Shown here piece by piece: positions 25,818 to 34,728 of a stretch of 64,000 nt of DNA (positions are counted from its first letter, which is position 1; every line of letters begins with the position of its first letter). The stretch covers positions 44,152-108,151 of the forward strand of contig JAJZFV010000040.1 of the NCBI GenBank assembly GCA_021805205.1, read 5' to 3'. A program made the translations under genes and the position numbers. The notes below the pieces were generated by a model. That model was not told the origin of the DNA. It worked only from the letters and a program-made list of their open reading frames with translations, and searched no databases. The stretch is from Actinomycetes bacterium. Its GTDB lineage: Bacteria > Actinomycetota > Acidimicrobiia > Acidimicrobiales > Acidimicrobiaceae.

Positions 25818-25851
25818 GATTCAAAAAGATTCAAAGATTCAAAGATTCAAG
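25818..25851 (+). repeat. Tandem 8-base repeat before cysC
   Basis: Four copies of GATTCAAA or close forms follow one another (one 10-base copy, two exact 8-base copies and one ending in G). They end 14 bases before the cysC start and just before its ribosome binding site GAAGG. Slippage would change the leader length without altering a protein. Confidence 0.75.
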
Positions 25852-25865
25852 TAGAAGGCATATCT

Positions 25866-26405
25866 ATGACACAGACAGACAATGCAGGTAGATTAATTTG
25901 GCTCACCGGTCCATCGGGTGCAGGCAAGTCCACAATTGCTAAGGCGCTTCGGGGAAGGATCGCAGATAGTGGTCGACGGGTCGAAATTCTAGACGGTGAC
26001 GAGATCCGCGAGGTCATCTCGCCCGAGCTTGGATTTTCCAAGGAGGATCGAAACATACAGATCGACCGAATCGGCTACATCGCCTCGCTCCTTACCAGAA
26101 ACGGCGTCGACGTCATCGTCTCGGCGATAAGCCCCTATCGCCAGAGTCGCGATCGCGCAATTTCCAGATCGTCGCGCTCATTCGAGATTCTTGTAAGCGC
26201 GCCACTGGAGGTCTTGATAGATCGGGATACCAAGGGATTGTACGGAAAGGCGATAAGGGGTGAGATCACAGGTCTAACCGGTTACGACGACCCCTACGAA
26301 GAGCCGATCGGAAGCCACCTTAGGGTTGACAGTCATCGCCTCAGCTTAGACGAGGCAGTGCTCTTGATCGAAGAGTTTCTCACCCTTGAGGTCGCAAATG
26401 CTTGA
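25866..26405 (+). CDS. cysC: Adenylylsulfate (APS) kinase
   Basis: This enzyme phosphorylates APS to PAPS. The Walker A motif is GPSGAGKS, followed by the family motifs LDGDEIRE, LGFSKEDRN and IRGEITGLTGYDDPYE. It has 179 residues, normal for the family. I start at the ATG at 25866 with GAAGG upstream; a longer in-frame opening to 25701 overlaps the preceding gene and has no domain. It overlaps cysH by eight bases. With an APS reductase present, PAPS may be made for sulfation or serve as an alternative reductase substrate. Confidence 0.93.
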   Translation: MTQTDNAGRLIWLTGPSGAGKSTIAKALRGRIADSGRRVEILDGDEIREVISPELGFSKEDRNIQIDRIGYIASLLTRNGVDVIVSAISPYRQSRDRAISRSSRSFEILVSAPLEVLIDRDTKGLYGKAIRGEITGLTGYDDPYEEPIGSHLRVDSHRLSLDEAVLLIEEFLTLEVANA

Positions 26406-27045
26406 ACTATTAGTTGAGAGCTCAGAGCTAATAGCTCAAGCAGTGGCAAGCCACAGCGACCTAGCAGTTACAACGGGGCTAAATGTAGCCGGTACGGTGC
26501 TAATTGACTTGGCGTCAAAGGAGGGATTTACCGGCGATGTCGTATTTGTTGACACCCGATACCACTTTCCAGAGACGATCTCTTTTTACAAGGATCTAAA
26601 AGCTCGATATGGTGAGATCAACTTCGTAACGCTCTCCGCCAAGACTCCATTTGAAGACGGCTTTTTGGAAGATCCCACACGCTGTTGCGAGATAAATAAA
26701 GTAGAGCCTCTCTTTGCCTACTTTGAAGAGAAGGCACCCAGTGCAATTCTCAATGGCAGAACCCGCGATTCAGCAAAGACCCGAACCAACCTCTCCCCCT
26801 TCGAAGAGGGAACCCCCTTCAAGATCAACCCCCTATACAAGTGGACTACTAGGGGTCTTATTGAATTTGCAAGAGAGAATGAAATCCCTATTCATCCGCT
26901 AGTAGATGAGGGGTATCTCTCCATGGGTTGCTGGCCCTGTACTAGGGCTGTAGCCGACGGCGAAGATCCAAGGTCAGGACGCTTTGTCGGTCAAGGAAGA
27001 GTTGAGTGTGGCATTTGGACCCGTAAGACGGAAGGCAAGAATTGA
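26398..27045 (+). CDS. cysH: APS/PAPS reductase (iron-sulfur type)
   Basis: This enzyme reduces the activated sulfate to sulfite. The 215-residue protein carries the four cluster cysteines C96-C97 and C178-x2-C181 (RCCEINK and GCWPC) that mark the [4Fe-4S] APS-reducing type. The catalytic C204 lies in ECGIW, whereas most relatives have ECGIH or ECGLH. The ATG at 26398 overlaps cysC; the stop overlaps the sat start in TTGA. Substrate preference (APS or both) is inferred from the cysteines only. Confidence 0.92.
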   Translation: MLELLVESSELIAQAVASHSDLAVTTGLNVAGTVLIDLASKEGFTGDVVFVDTRYHFPETISFYKDLKARYGEINFVTLSAKTPFEDGFLEDPTRCCEINKVEPLFAYFEEKAPSAILNGRTRDSAKTRTNLSPFEEGTPFKINPLYKWTTRGLIEFARENEIPIHPLVDEGYLSMGCWPCTRAVADGEDPRSGRFVGQGRVECGIWTRKTEGKN

Positions 27046-28157
27046 CAATCCCAGCCCATGGCATATCTGGAACCCTAAAGGTTGCCCCCATAATTAGAGA
27101 CGACCGGAAGGTTGACACATTTATTGAGGTCAATGAGAGGCAACTCGCCGACCTAATTATGATCACCTCGGGAGGCTACAGCCCACTTGAAACCTTCATG
27201 GACGAGAGGGACTATATCTCGGTAATCAAAGAGGGGCGACTCAGCGACTCAACCCTGTGGCCAATCCCGATTACCTTTGACGTCACCTTTGCGCCTGAAG
27301 TTGGAGAGATCCTCGGGCTAACCAACGCAGGTCGCCACCTCGCCAATTTGACGGTTACTCAAGTCTTTGAGCCCCAAACACCTATTGAGCTACTCTCTAC
27401 ATTTGGTACCGACGATCCTGCCCACCCCGGCGTGGCGGCGACTTTATCTCGTGGTAGTTACTTGGTAACTGGACCGATAGCTCTTCTAGCGGAGCCAAAC
27501 ATCGACGTATATGGCCACTATCTAACTCCAGTTGAGAGCCGGGCCATCTTCAAGATGTCAAAGTGGAAGAGCGTGGTCGCCTTTCAGACTAGGAACCCGA
27601 TCCATCGAGCTCACGAATACCTACACAAGGTAGCACTCGAGCTGATCGATGGCCTACTAATCCACCCGTTAGTAGGGGCAACCAAAGACGACGACGTCCC
27701 CGCAGATGTGAGGATGGAGGCTTACCGAGTACTAATCGATAATTACTATCCAAAAGATCGAGTTCTACTAGCAACATATCCCGCCGCGATGCGCTACGCT
27801 GGGCCCAAAGAGGCGCTGCTTCACGCGATTAGTCGACAAAACTATGGCTGTACTCACTTCATAGTAGGCAGAGACCATGCGGGTGTCGGCAACTACTACG
27901 ACACCTACGCAGCTCAAGAGGCCTTCGACGAACTTTCACAAGACGATCTAAAGATTCAAATCATCAAGTTCGAACACTCTTTCTTCTGCAAGAAGTGTGA
28001 AGGTGTGGTCTCTAAGCGCAGCTGTCCGCACCACTCCGACCACCACTTAGTTCTATCTGGCACCAAGGTTCGGCAGATGCTACGCGATGGAACAGCGCTA
28101 CCGTCTCAGTTCACTAGAGCTGAAGTAGCTAAAGTCCTCGAGGAGCAGTATCGGTAA
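27042..28157 (+). CDS. sat: ATP sulfurylase, single-chain type
   Basis: This makes APS from ATP and sulfate, the first step of sulfate activation. It has 371 residues with the signature QTRNPIHRAHE, GRDHAGVG and a C-terminal SGTKVRQMLRDG. A Cys/His group (CKKCEGVVSKRSCPHH) marks the zinc site known in Sat of bacteria and archaea. The start is a TTG with GGAAGG seven bases before it, overlapping the cysH stop. It is the last gene of the operon. No CysD/CysN and no sulfate transporter are encoded nearby. Confidence 0.95.
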   Translation: MTIPAHGISGTLKVAPIIRDDRKVDTFIEVNERQLADLIMITSGGYSPLETFMDERDYISVIKEGRLSDSTLWPIPITFDVTFAPEVGEILGLTNAGRHLANLTVTQVFEPQTPIELLSTFGTDDPAHPGVAATLSRGSYLVTGPIALLAEPNIDVYGHYLTPVESRAIFKMSKWKSVVAFQTRNPIHRAHEYLHKVALELIDGLLIHPLVGATKDDDVPADVRMEAYRVLIDNYYPKDRVLLATYPAAMRYAGPKEALLHAISRQNYGCTHFIVGRDHAGVGNYYDTYAAQEAFDELSQDDLKIQIIKFEHSFFCKKCEGVVSKRSCPHHSDHHLVLSGTKVRQMLRDGTALPSQFTRAEVAKVLEEQYR

Positions 28158-28347
28158 AGGTTACCTCAACCGAAGTGCAATAGTTGCAGATACGTGGGGT
28201 GTCGGTGAGAAAAAATCTCTGCCAATGCCCCATGGTTTTATTGGGGGGCTTCAATATTGGCGACAACGGACGTCAGCCACCTTCCGCCAAACTAGAGGTA
28301 GAGGCAAAACAAGATCACTTCAACATTGATTCGTATACCTTGCCAAA

Positions 28348-28382
28348 AGCTATCGCCACCTCATGAGTAGCTAGCGATAGCT
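28348..28382. terminator. Inverted repeat between convergent sat and regulator genes
   Basis: AGCTATCGC (28348-28356) and GCGATAGCT (28374-28382) form a 9-bp stem with a 17-base loop in the gap between two convergent genes. There is no T run, so it is a weak bidirectional terminator candidate. Confidence 0.4.
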
Positions 28383-28395
28383 AAATACACTGAGT

Positions 28396-29121
28396 CTAAG
28401 CAATTATCCTGAATCGATATCCCATTCCGTGGATAGTCTCGATCTCGCAGCCGGTGCCTTCAAAGAAGACCTTTTTACGCAAGCGTCGAACGTATTGATC
28501 GACGTTGTTAGCGGCAATTGCCTCGTCGTTATCCCAGACATCGGAGATGATCGAGGCTCTAGTAACTACAAATCCGGCTCTGCGAATCAATATCTGAACA
28601 ATCTGTATCTCTCGGTTAGTTAACCTTATCTCATCCCCATCCACCTTGGCGAGATTGGCAAGGGTATCGATCGTTACCCTTCCAGCTTTAAATGTAAGGG
28701 GAAGAGTAGGCTTTGAGCCTCGCCTGACTAAAACTTTAACGCGAGCATAGAGCTCAGCCAATGAAAAAGGCTTTACAAGATAGTCGTCGCTACCAGCGGC
28801 AAAACCCGCAAGTCGATCCTCTTCACTCGAGAGCGCAGTCACCATAATCACGGGAAGTGATGGAAAGTGAATACTAACGTAGTCACAAAGATCTAAGCCA
28901 CTTTTACCGGGTAGCATGACGTCGATCACAGCGCTGTCGAATGCTACCTTGTCGAGGAGGCGCCGTCCCTCATTGAATGAGTGTGCTACGGAAACCGCCA
29001 ACCCCTTTTCAGTCAAGAACTGGGCAACAGATAGAGACAATTCAAGATCATCTTCGACTAAGAGCAGGCGAGGAGACCACATCGGACCATTAGGGCCCTC
29101 TCCCAATTGCCAAGAACCCAT
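28396..29121 (-). CDS. OmpR/PhoB-type response regulator
   Basis: This is a two-component regulator of 241 residues. The receiver domain (residues about 17-130) has the acidic pair in VEDD, the phosphoacceptor aspartate in VIDVMLPGKSG and the lysine in LVKPFS. The C-terminal winged helix (about 145-238) ends in IETIHGMGYRFRII. GGGAGGGGCGGG precedes the ATG. No histidine kinase is next to it, so it is an orphan in this window; the ABC importer behind it may or may not be its target. Confidence 0.93.
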   Translation of the reverse strand: MGSWQLGEGPNGPMWSPRLLLVEDDLELSLSVAQFLTEKGLAVSVAHSFNEGRRLLDKVAFDSAVIDVMLPGKSGLDLCDYVSIHFPSLPVIMVTALSSEEDRLAGFAAGSDDYLVKPFSLAELYARVKVLVRRGSKPTLPLTFKAGRVTIDTLANLAKVDGDEIRLTNREIQIVQILIRRAGFVVTRASIISDVWDNDEAIAANNVDQYVRRLRKKVFFEGTGCEIETIHGMGYRFRIIA

Positions 29122-29392
29122 CTCCCGCCCCTCCCTATATACATTGGCCTGATTTGATCACTAGAACACTACAAGAGGTGGGTTAACGAAGCTAAAACGA
29201 AGTCCTTACGCAAGGTAGCCATCGGTCATACATTCTTGTTAGTTTGGATGCTCAAAGCGACATTGTCTATCCCTAGAGCTATCTAGTTGTAAAGAGATAA
29301 ACAAAACACCGCAAACAGAGCGGCCGTGGCTCTGCTTTTAAGGATTAGATCCTTATCGCCGAATCCAGCTTTGGCCACTTCCTAGTTGGCGA

Positions 29393-30523
29393 TTATGCCA
29401 CTTGCCCATCTGCTGCAAGTAGATCGAGATCGATTACGGCATCATCGCTTGGAAAGGCCAGAGTTTGATCTGCGTTCAGTGTTAGGTGGACCAAATCATC
29501 ACGCTCCCATCGATCGTGGGCAAAGATTCCAACTAGGCGCGTTCCACCTGAGACCTCGATTACGTGGTCGTAACCACGACCTCTAAAAGCTACGTCCACC
29601 ACCCTGCCGTTCAAAGTACCATCGCCACCATTGGTGCTCTTGTTGATCTTGGCAGCGCTACCCCGTAGCATTATCCTGACGTACTTGGAGTGCGCATCGA
29701 TGCTTCCACACCTCTTAGCAACCACTGTGCCAGCCCTGGTCGCAACTATTACACTTGCGTCGTCGCACCAGTCGATAATCTCACCCTCCAACTCTCCCGC
29801 TATCCCAGTAAAGTGAGCCACAAATGGAGTAGCCGGACTTCGGTAGATCACCTCGGGCTTATCGACTTGAATCAATTTCCCATCATTTAAAAGGGCAACT
29901 CGATCGGCTAGAGCAAATGCTTCGCTTTGATCGTGAGTTATATAAAGTGCCCCGGAGCCGACTTGTCGAGTGAGTTCAGAGATCTCGATCCTCAAACGCT
30001 CCTTTAAGTCCGCATCCAAACTAGAAAGAGGTTCATCAAAGAGGATCAACGAGGGCCTTGCAACTAGAGCTCGAGCTAGAGAGAGGCGCTGCTGCTCACC
30101 CCCGGAGAGGTTGGACGGGAAACGATCCAACTTAGAGGCAAGTCCCACCCTCTCAAGCATCTCCCCGGATTGTCGCCTTCGCACCTTTGAATCCTTTTCG
30201 TAGCGCTCAAGCGCGAAGGAGACATTCTCGAGAGCGTTCATGTGGGGCCAGAGTGCAAAGTCCTGAAAGACCATGGAGAGATCTCTCCTATCGGGTGGAG
30301 TATGCACCTTAGGCGAGGCGATCAACTTACCATCGAAGCGGATCTCACCAGCGTCGATCTTCTCGAGACCACCCACCAATCGCAGCAGAGTCGACTTGCC
30401 ACTTCCAGATGGGCCGAGCAGAACCGCAAACTCCCCAGCTTCTATAGTAAGGTCGATTCCTTCTAGGACGTTGGTTACTCCGTACGCCTTAGATACCGTC
30501 TTTATTTCAATTCTCTTTGTCAA
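29393..30523 (-). CDS. ABC importer ATP-binding subunit (FbpC-like)
   Basis: This is the ATPase of an importer of the iron(III)/thiamine/phosphonate group. Motifs in order: Walker A GPSGSGKS, Q-loop VFQDFALWPH, signature LSGGEQQRLSLARAL, Walker B LILFDEPLSSLD and switch ITHDQSEA. The last 120 residues form a TOBE-type regulatory domain. At 376 residues it has FbpC-like length. The permease and binding protein genes precede it on the same strand, completing a binding-protein-dependent importer. Confidence 0.92.
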   Translation of the reverse strand: MTKRIEIKTVSKAYGVTNVLEGIDLTIEAGEFAVLLGPSGSGKSTLLRLVGGLEKIDAGEIRFDGKLIASPKVHTPPDRRDLSMVFQDFALWPHMNALENVSFALERYEKDSKVRRRQSGEMLERVGLASKLDRFPSNLSGGEQQRLSLARALVARPSLILFDEPLSSLDADLKERLRIEISELTRQVGSGALYITHDQSEAFALADRVALLNDGKLIQVDKPEVIYRSPATPFVAHFTGIAGELEGEIIDWCDDASVIVATRAGTVVAKRCGSIDAHSKYVRIMLRGSAAKINKSTNGGDGTLNGRVVDVAFRGRGYDHVIEVSGGTRLVGIFAHDRWERDDLVHLTLNADQTLAFPSDDAVIDLDLLAADGQVA

Positions 30524-30584
30524 TCCAAACTCCCCAATGACTTATAGCCTTTTTGACCGTGCACCCCAGGTGCATTTGACTTTG

Positions 30585-32333
30585 CTACTTACGATGGACC
30601 ACGATGGTCTGCCACCCCTTCGGTGCGAGATACCTAAAGCCACCTTGGACCAAGACGATCACACCTAGAACAATCCCCATTTGAATGATGGAAAAGGCCG
30701 TAGCAGCAGTAACATTTGCCGCTTCAAAGGAGGAGAGGATAGCTGTAGCCATGGTCCTTACCCCAGTAGGAGCCAACATCTGCGAAGTTGGTAGTTCACC
30801 GAAGGTTGATGCGAAGGTGAGCAGCCAAGCCCAAACGATACTCTTGGCCAATAGCGGAAGCACACATCGTCGAAACGCCTTTTGCATGGATGCACCATGG
30901 ATTCGACCGGCACGCATCAGTGATCCATCTAACTGTGAGATCGGACCAACCATTACTTTGGCATTAGAAGGGAGCGAAATCGCAACATAACCGATGCCAA
31001 GAAGGATCATTGTGCCGTAGATATTAATTCCCATTGCGATCGTCGCCGGCAAGTTAAAGACGAAGATAAACCCCGCCGCAAGGACCAGCCCCGGCAGCGC
31101 TACCGATGTGACCAATATCAGATCGGTAAATTTACCACTTAGTCCGGGACGGGGTGAAGTCAACACCTTGGCGATCGAAATTCCCAAAACGATAGTGATG
31201 GTAGCGGCAATCGCAGCCATCGTAAGCGACGTCACAATGGGGCCACCTATCGACTGAGTCCTAAACAGTGTTGTGTAGGCGTTTAGGGTAAGAGATGATA
31301 ATGAGGGGCTGCGATAGGGAGTAAAGAGGGTCGAGATTAGCGCTCCAAAGATCGGAACGCCTAGGGCTGCCAGGACGAAGAGGTATAGAAAAGTACGAAC
31401 AGCTAACTTCGCCCTCTTCGAAAGATCGTGAACTGGGGCAAATGCGGTTCGACCCGATAGTACCCCGTAACTTCTCGACCTAGTCATACGGTTTTGAATT
31501 GTTAAGACTACGCCTAAGGTCAGGACCAGAAGCCAACTCGTTCCTGCCGCCATAGGAAAGTCAGTAGGAAATGTCGCAATAGCCGACATGATATTGGTGG
31601 TAGCAACTGGGATATTGGCGTTAGCAGCGATGGTGGAAGCCACCCCGAAGTCACCCAACGATTCAGCAAAGACGATCGTCGCTCCGGCAAATATCGCTGG
31701 AAGAAGGATTGGAGTGACGATACGTATGGTTCTAGGAATCGAACCACCGTGTATCCGCGAGGCCTCCTCAAATCGTCGACCAAGGCCCCGAATTGCTGGG
31801 GAGATGGCAAAGTAGGCAAATGGAACCCCAGTAAAGGTCAGGATCATGATGATCCCACCTGTACCTAGTAGTAGATTTCTGATTGGCTGGCTTACTAGTC
31901 CAAGCTGGGAAAAGATACTCCCAGGAGCTACAACCTCGTTCCATCCAACCGACGTAACATAAGTTGGAACTAGAAGGATCACCCAAAGCAAACCAGGAAT
32001 CCACCGCGACTCACGGAGGTTTACTCGCTGGACTATAAGTGCCAAGATCGACGATAACACAACTGCAGAAATTGCCGCGGCTGTAGATATTCCAAGGCTA
32101 TTTCGCATACCAGCAAGTTCATTACCGCTAAGAGCTCGACCAAAGGCTGAAAGCGTGAACCAAGAGCTTCCTTGGGCAAAGATTCTTGGGGAGAAAGCTA
32201 GTAAGAGAAAGGCGACGGTAGGGATTACTGAAACGACGGCTAGGACGACCCACAGAAGTGGTCGCCCTAGTCTAAGTGACGCAGTCTCAAAGAGCCCTTT
32301 GCGATCGACTTGGACCGCTGAGGTGCGATCCAA
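30585..32333 (-). CDS. ABC importer permease, fused double unit (FbpB-like)
   Basis: This carries about 12 membrane segments, as two copies of the binding-protein-dependent permease domain in one chain. Each half has an EAA-type loop (EEASRIHGGSIPRTIRIVTP and MRAGRIHGASMQKAFRRCVL). This layout is typical of FbpB/AfuB/ThiP. I choose the TTG at 32333 (GAGGG upstream), giving 582 residues; a longer frame reaches 32504 and overlaps the binding protein gene by 125 bases. Even the chosen start lies only 46 bases after that gene. Confidence 0.9.
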   Translation of the reverse strand: MDRTSAVQVDRKGLFETASLRLGRPLLWVVLAVVSVIPTVAFLLLAFSPRIFAQGSSWFTLSAFGRALSGNELAGMRNSLGISTAAAISAVVLSSILALIVQRVNLRESRWIPGLLWVILLVPTYVTSVGWNEVVAPGSIFSQLGLVSQPIRNLLLGTGGIIMILTFTGVPFAYFAISPAIRGLGRRFEEASRIHGGSIPRTIRIVTPILLPAIFAGATIVFAESLGDFGVASTIAANANIPVATTNIMSAIATFPTDFPMAAGTSWLLVLTLGVVLTIQNRMTRSRSYGVLSGRTAFAPVHDLSKRAKLAVRTFLYLFVLAALGVPIFGALISTLFTPYRSPSLSSLTLNAYTTLFRTQSIGGPIVTSLTMAAIAATITIVLGISIAKVLTSPRPGLSGKFTDLILVTSVALPGLVLAAGFIFVFNLPATIAMGINIYGTMILLGIGYVAISLPSNAKVMVGPISQLDGSLMRAGRIHGASMQKAFRRCVLPLLAKSIVWAWLLTFASTFGELPTSQMLAPTGVRTMATAILSSFEAANVTAATAFSIIQMGIVLGVIVLVQGGFRYLAPKGWQTIVVHRK

Positions 32334-32379
32334 GTCACTACTACCCTCGTGAATCTCGTTTGATTGGAAAGGGGGAGAA

Positions 32380-33450
32380 CTAAGCAATGTTACTAGAGAA
32401 CCAGGTATTGATCGAAGACTCCAACGAACCCCACTTATAAGGATCGAAGAAGTAGAAGTTGATAGACGATTCTGCGGGAACTTGGGCCTCGGCTTGGGTT
32501 CCATTTACAACAGGGAAAAATTGCGAGTCGCCAGTCGGATCGCCCGCTAGCATCGCCTTTTGCCCTGCTGGACCATAGACGAAGTTCGCAAATGCCTTGG
32601 CATCCTTGATCTCAGCTGAGGAAGCCTTACCGTCGATAGCTAAAACGCTTGGAAGGGCCGGGGAGGGATTGGGGTAGATAACCTTTATGTTGTGGTTAGT
32701 CTGAGCCCGTCCTATTCCGGAGGTATTCTGGCCAATTGCGATCTCTACTTTTCCGGCAGTCATATCATCCATGATCGAGTTTTGCGAGACCACCATGCCA
32801 TTTGCCTTTAGCTGCGACATAAATGCTTCCCCTTGGGTTGCTCCGCCCAAAGAGTCAAACAGACCGGCAAGGATTGGATAACTTGGACCGTCGATTGTTG
32901 GATTGTTCATTCCGAACTTACCCTTCCACTGCGGCTGAAGAAGTTGCTGCCAGCTGGTGGGGGGATTTTGAACCTTCGATGAATCGTAGACGAATGCGCC
33001 AGTTGTGGTTACACCAGTAATGATGTAGCTCTGGTCGGCTGGAACAAGCTTTTGTCCCAGTGAATTCAGAGTACCAGTATTGGGCTGGAAGTTTTTAAGG
33101 AGCATTCCTTGCTGATCCAGGGATGCATATTCAGCGTTGCCGTCCGTCCAAGCCACTCCCCAAGTCGGATTATTTTTAGTCGCCTGAATCTTCGCGAGAG
33201 TAGGTCCGGTGGAGTTATCGGAGAGCTTGCAGACGATTCCAGTCGCCTTTTGAAAGGCTGTACACACCGAGGAGTCATATCCTTCGGATGACCAAAGGTA
33301 AAGTGGAGTGCTAGATGCCGCCGTCGACGAAGAAGCGGTTGAGGCTGATGAGGATCCACATGCTGCTAAGAGAATGGTTGCAGCTGCTACCCCGATAGAT
33401 GTCGTCGCAGTGCGCGACTTTAGGTTTACTTTTCGATTTGCTCGTAACAT
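32380..33450 (-). CDS. Extracellular solute-binding lipoprotein (iron/phosphonate type)
   Basis: This is the binding protein of the importer. The first 31 residues are a lipoprotein signal with the lipobox LLAACGS (Cys31), followed by a Ser/Ala/Thr-rich linker of about 15 residues and a family 1 solute-binding fold. The order binding protein, double permease, ATPase matches Fbp-type iron(III) importers. Related clusters import thiamine, 2-aminoethylphosphonate or putrescine, so the ligand is not certain. The ribosome binding site is weak. Confidence 0.9.
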   Translation of the reverse strand: MLRANRKVNLKSRTATTSIGVAAATILLAACGSSSASTASSSTAASSTPLYLWSSEGYDSSVCTAFQKATGIVCKLSDNSTGPTLAKIQATKNNPTWGVAWTDGNAEYASLDQQGMLLKNFQPNTGTLNSLGQKLVPADQSYIITGVTTTGAFVYDSSKVQNPPTSWQQLLQPQWKGKFGMNNPTIDGPSYPILAGLFDSLGGATQGEAFMSQLKANGMVVSQNSIMDDMTAGKVEIAIGQNTSGIGRAQTNHNIKVIYPNPSPALPSVLAIDGKASSAEIKDAKAFANFVYGPAGQKAMLAGDPTGDSQFFPVVNGTQAEAQVPAESSINFYFFDPYKWGSLESSINTWFSSNIA

Positions 33451-33818
33451 AGTAAAGAACGATAAGGCTCTCGCCTATCCAACTTCTTTACTCGCTCTTT
33501 ACCTACTTGAAATTTATAAAAAAGAAAGTGGTAACTAGCTGTGAAGGAAAGTTCAGAACTAACTACTCTAAACACGCAGCGAGCTCTTTAAACTCACCAA
33601 TTTTGAGAAGTATTCCCCGGTGATCATAACTTCAAGAAATTGCGATCCAATAATTGGACCATTGGAAGCCAAAGATTGATGTCAGCCAAGACATTGACAG
33701 AAGGGTCGCCACAACCTAAAAGCTCGTTTTCGCTCTAAGTTCGCGCCCAAGCGAGCCCCAATTGACCTCGAAAATTACTTGGAATAGCCAAACCAGAAGA
33801 TATCGGGTTCGACCCTAG
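33451..33818. other. Intergenic region before the ABC importer
   Basis: No gene is seen. The stretch must contain the importer promoter on the minus strand. I find no Fur box of the usual form and no T-tailed hairpin. Confidence 0.45.
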
Positions 33819-34640
33819 TCAATCGATGGTCTCATATTCGTCGAACAACAGAGAGGCCTCTTCGGTCATGAACCGAACCGCCCCATAGGTATCTGAGACT
33901 GTGTACTGGAGTGGAAAGAGACTTTTATCATTCCACCGCTCGAAGGAGATTTGCGAGAGGTGAACGATGCGCTCGCCGTCGACGATAGATCTTGTTATTG
34001 GGCTGATCGCCTCTTCCACTAAGTGGTGGTCACGAACAGCTTCAACCATCTCAGTTGGAAAATTAAAGTGCGCCAGAATCGCTGCTCCTAGTTCGCAGTG
34101 GTCCACCCCGAAGGCTACTCGTTCTGCCTCAAGGTACTCCTTTTGACTATCTACGGTCAAACCATTAGCGAAGATCTTCTCAATCTCAAGGTACTTATCC
34201 GAATCGCAAGATCGCAGAACAAAAGCACCTACGTCGTGAATCAAACCCGCTGAATATGAGAGAGCTGGATCGGCCCCGAGGGTCTCTGCAACGTGAAAAG
34301 CACTTATCGCCACTATAGAGCTGTGAGTCCAAGCTCCTTTTGAAAGGGCGCCATACTCTCTGAAGATATCAAGGAGTGCGTAACCTCGAATGGCCCATTG
34401 ACCTATCAATGCCACGGCGTAATCGACTGAAGTTACCTCTCTCCCCCTCGAATAATAGGGGGAGTTAGCAAGGTGCAAAACCGACCGAGCAAAGAGATCA
34501 TCCGATGAAATAGCCATTGAAATAGCGCGGCGATCAAGATCTTCGCCTTCGAACGAAGCTAGCAACTCTTTAGCACCCTGGTGCTTTTGAGCAGCTAGAT
34601 CAACCACCGTTAGAAATGAATCTAGTTGCTTGGCCGCCAT
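33819..34640 (-). CDS. HDOD-domain signalling protein
   Basis: This 273-residue cytosolic protein consists of one HDOD domain, a relative of HD phosphohydrolases that usually lacks activity and serves in signalling. Family motifs are HLANSPYYS, YAVALIGQWAIRGY, SYSAGLIHDVGAFVL and AVRDHH. I place the start at the ATG at 34640, six bases after GGAG. HDOD proteins often act with c-di-GMP, chemotaxis or division pathways; nothing next to it shows which. Confidence 0.88.
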   Translation of the reverse strand: MAAKQLDSFLTVVDLAAQKHQGAKELLASFEGEDLDRRAISMAISSDDLFARSVLHLANSPYYSRGREVTSVDYAVALIGQWAIRGYALLDIFREYGALSKGAWTHSSIVAISAFHVAETLGADPALSYSAGLIHDVGAFVLRSCDSDKYLEIEKIFANGLTVDSQKEYLEAERVAFGVDHCELGAAILAHFNFPTEMVEAVRDHHLVEEAISPITRSIVDGERIVHLSQISFERWNDKSLFPLQYTVSDTYGAVRFMTEEASLLFDEYETID

Positions 34641-34728
34641 GATCATCTCCGAAGTTAGACCCTTATCTACCCTCTATATCGAAGAGTTGGAGCCCCATCT
34701 TTAAATCAATTGCGAAACCGGCTAAAAT

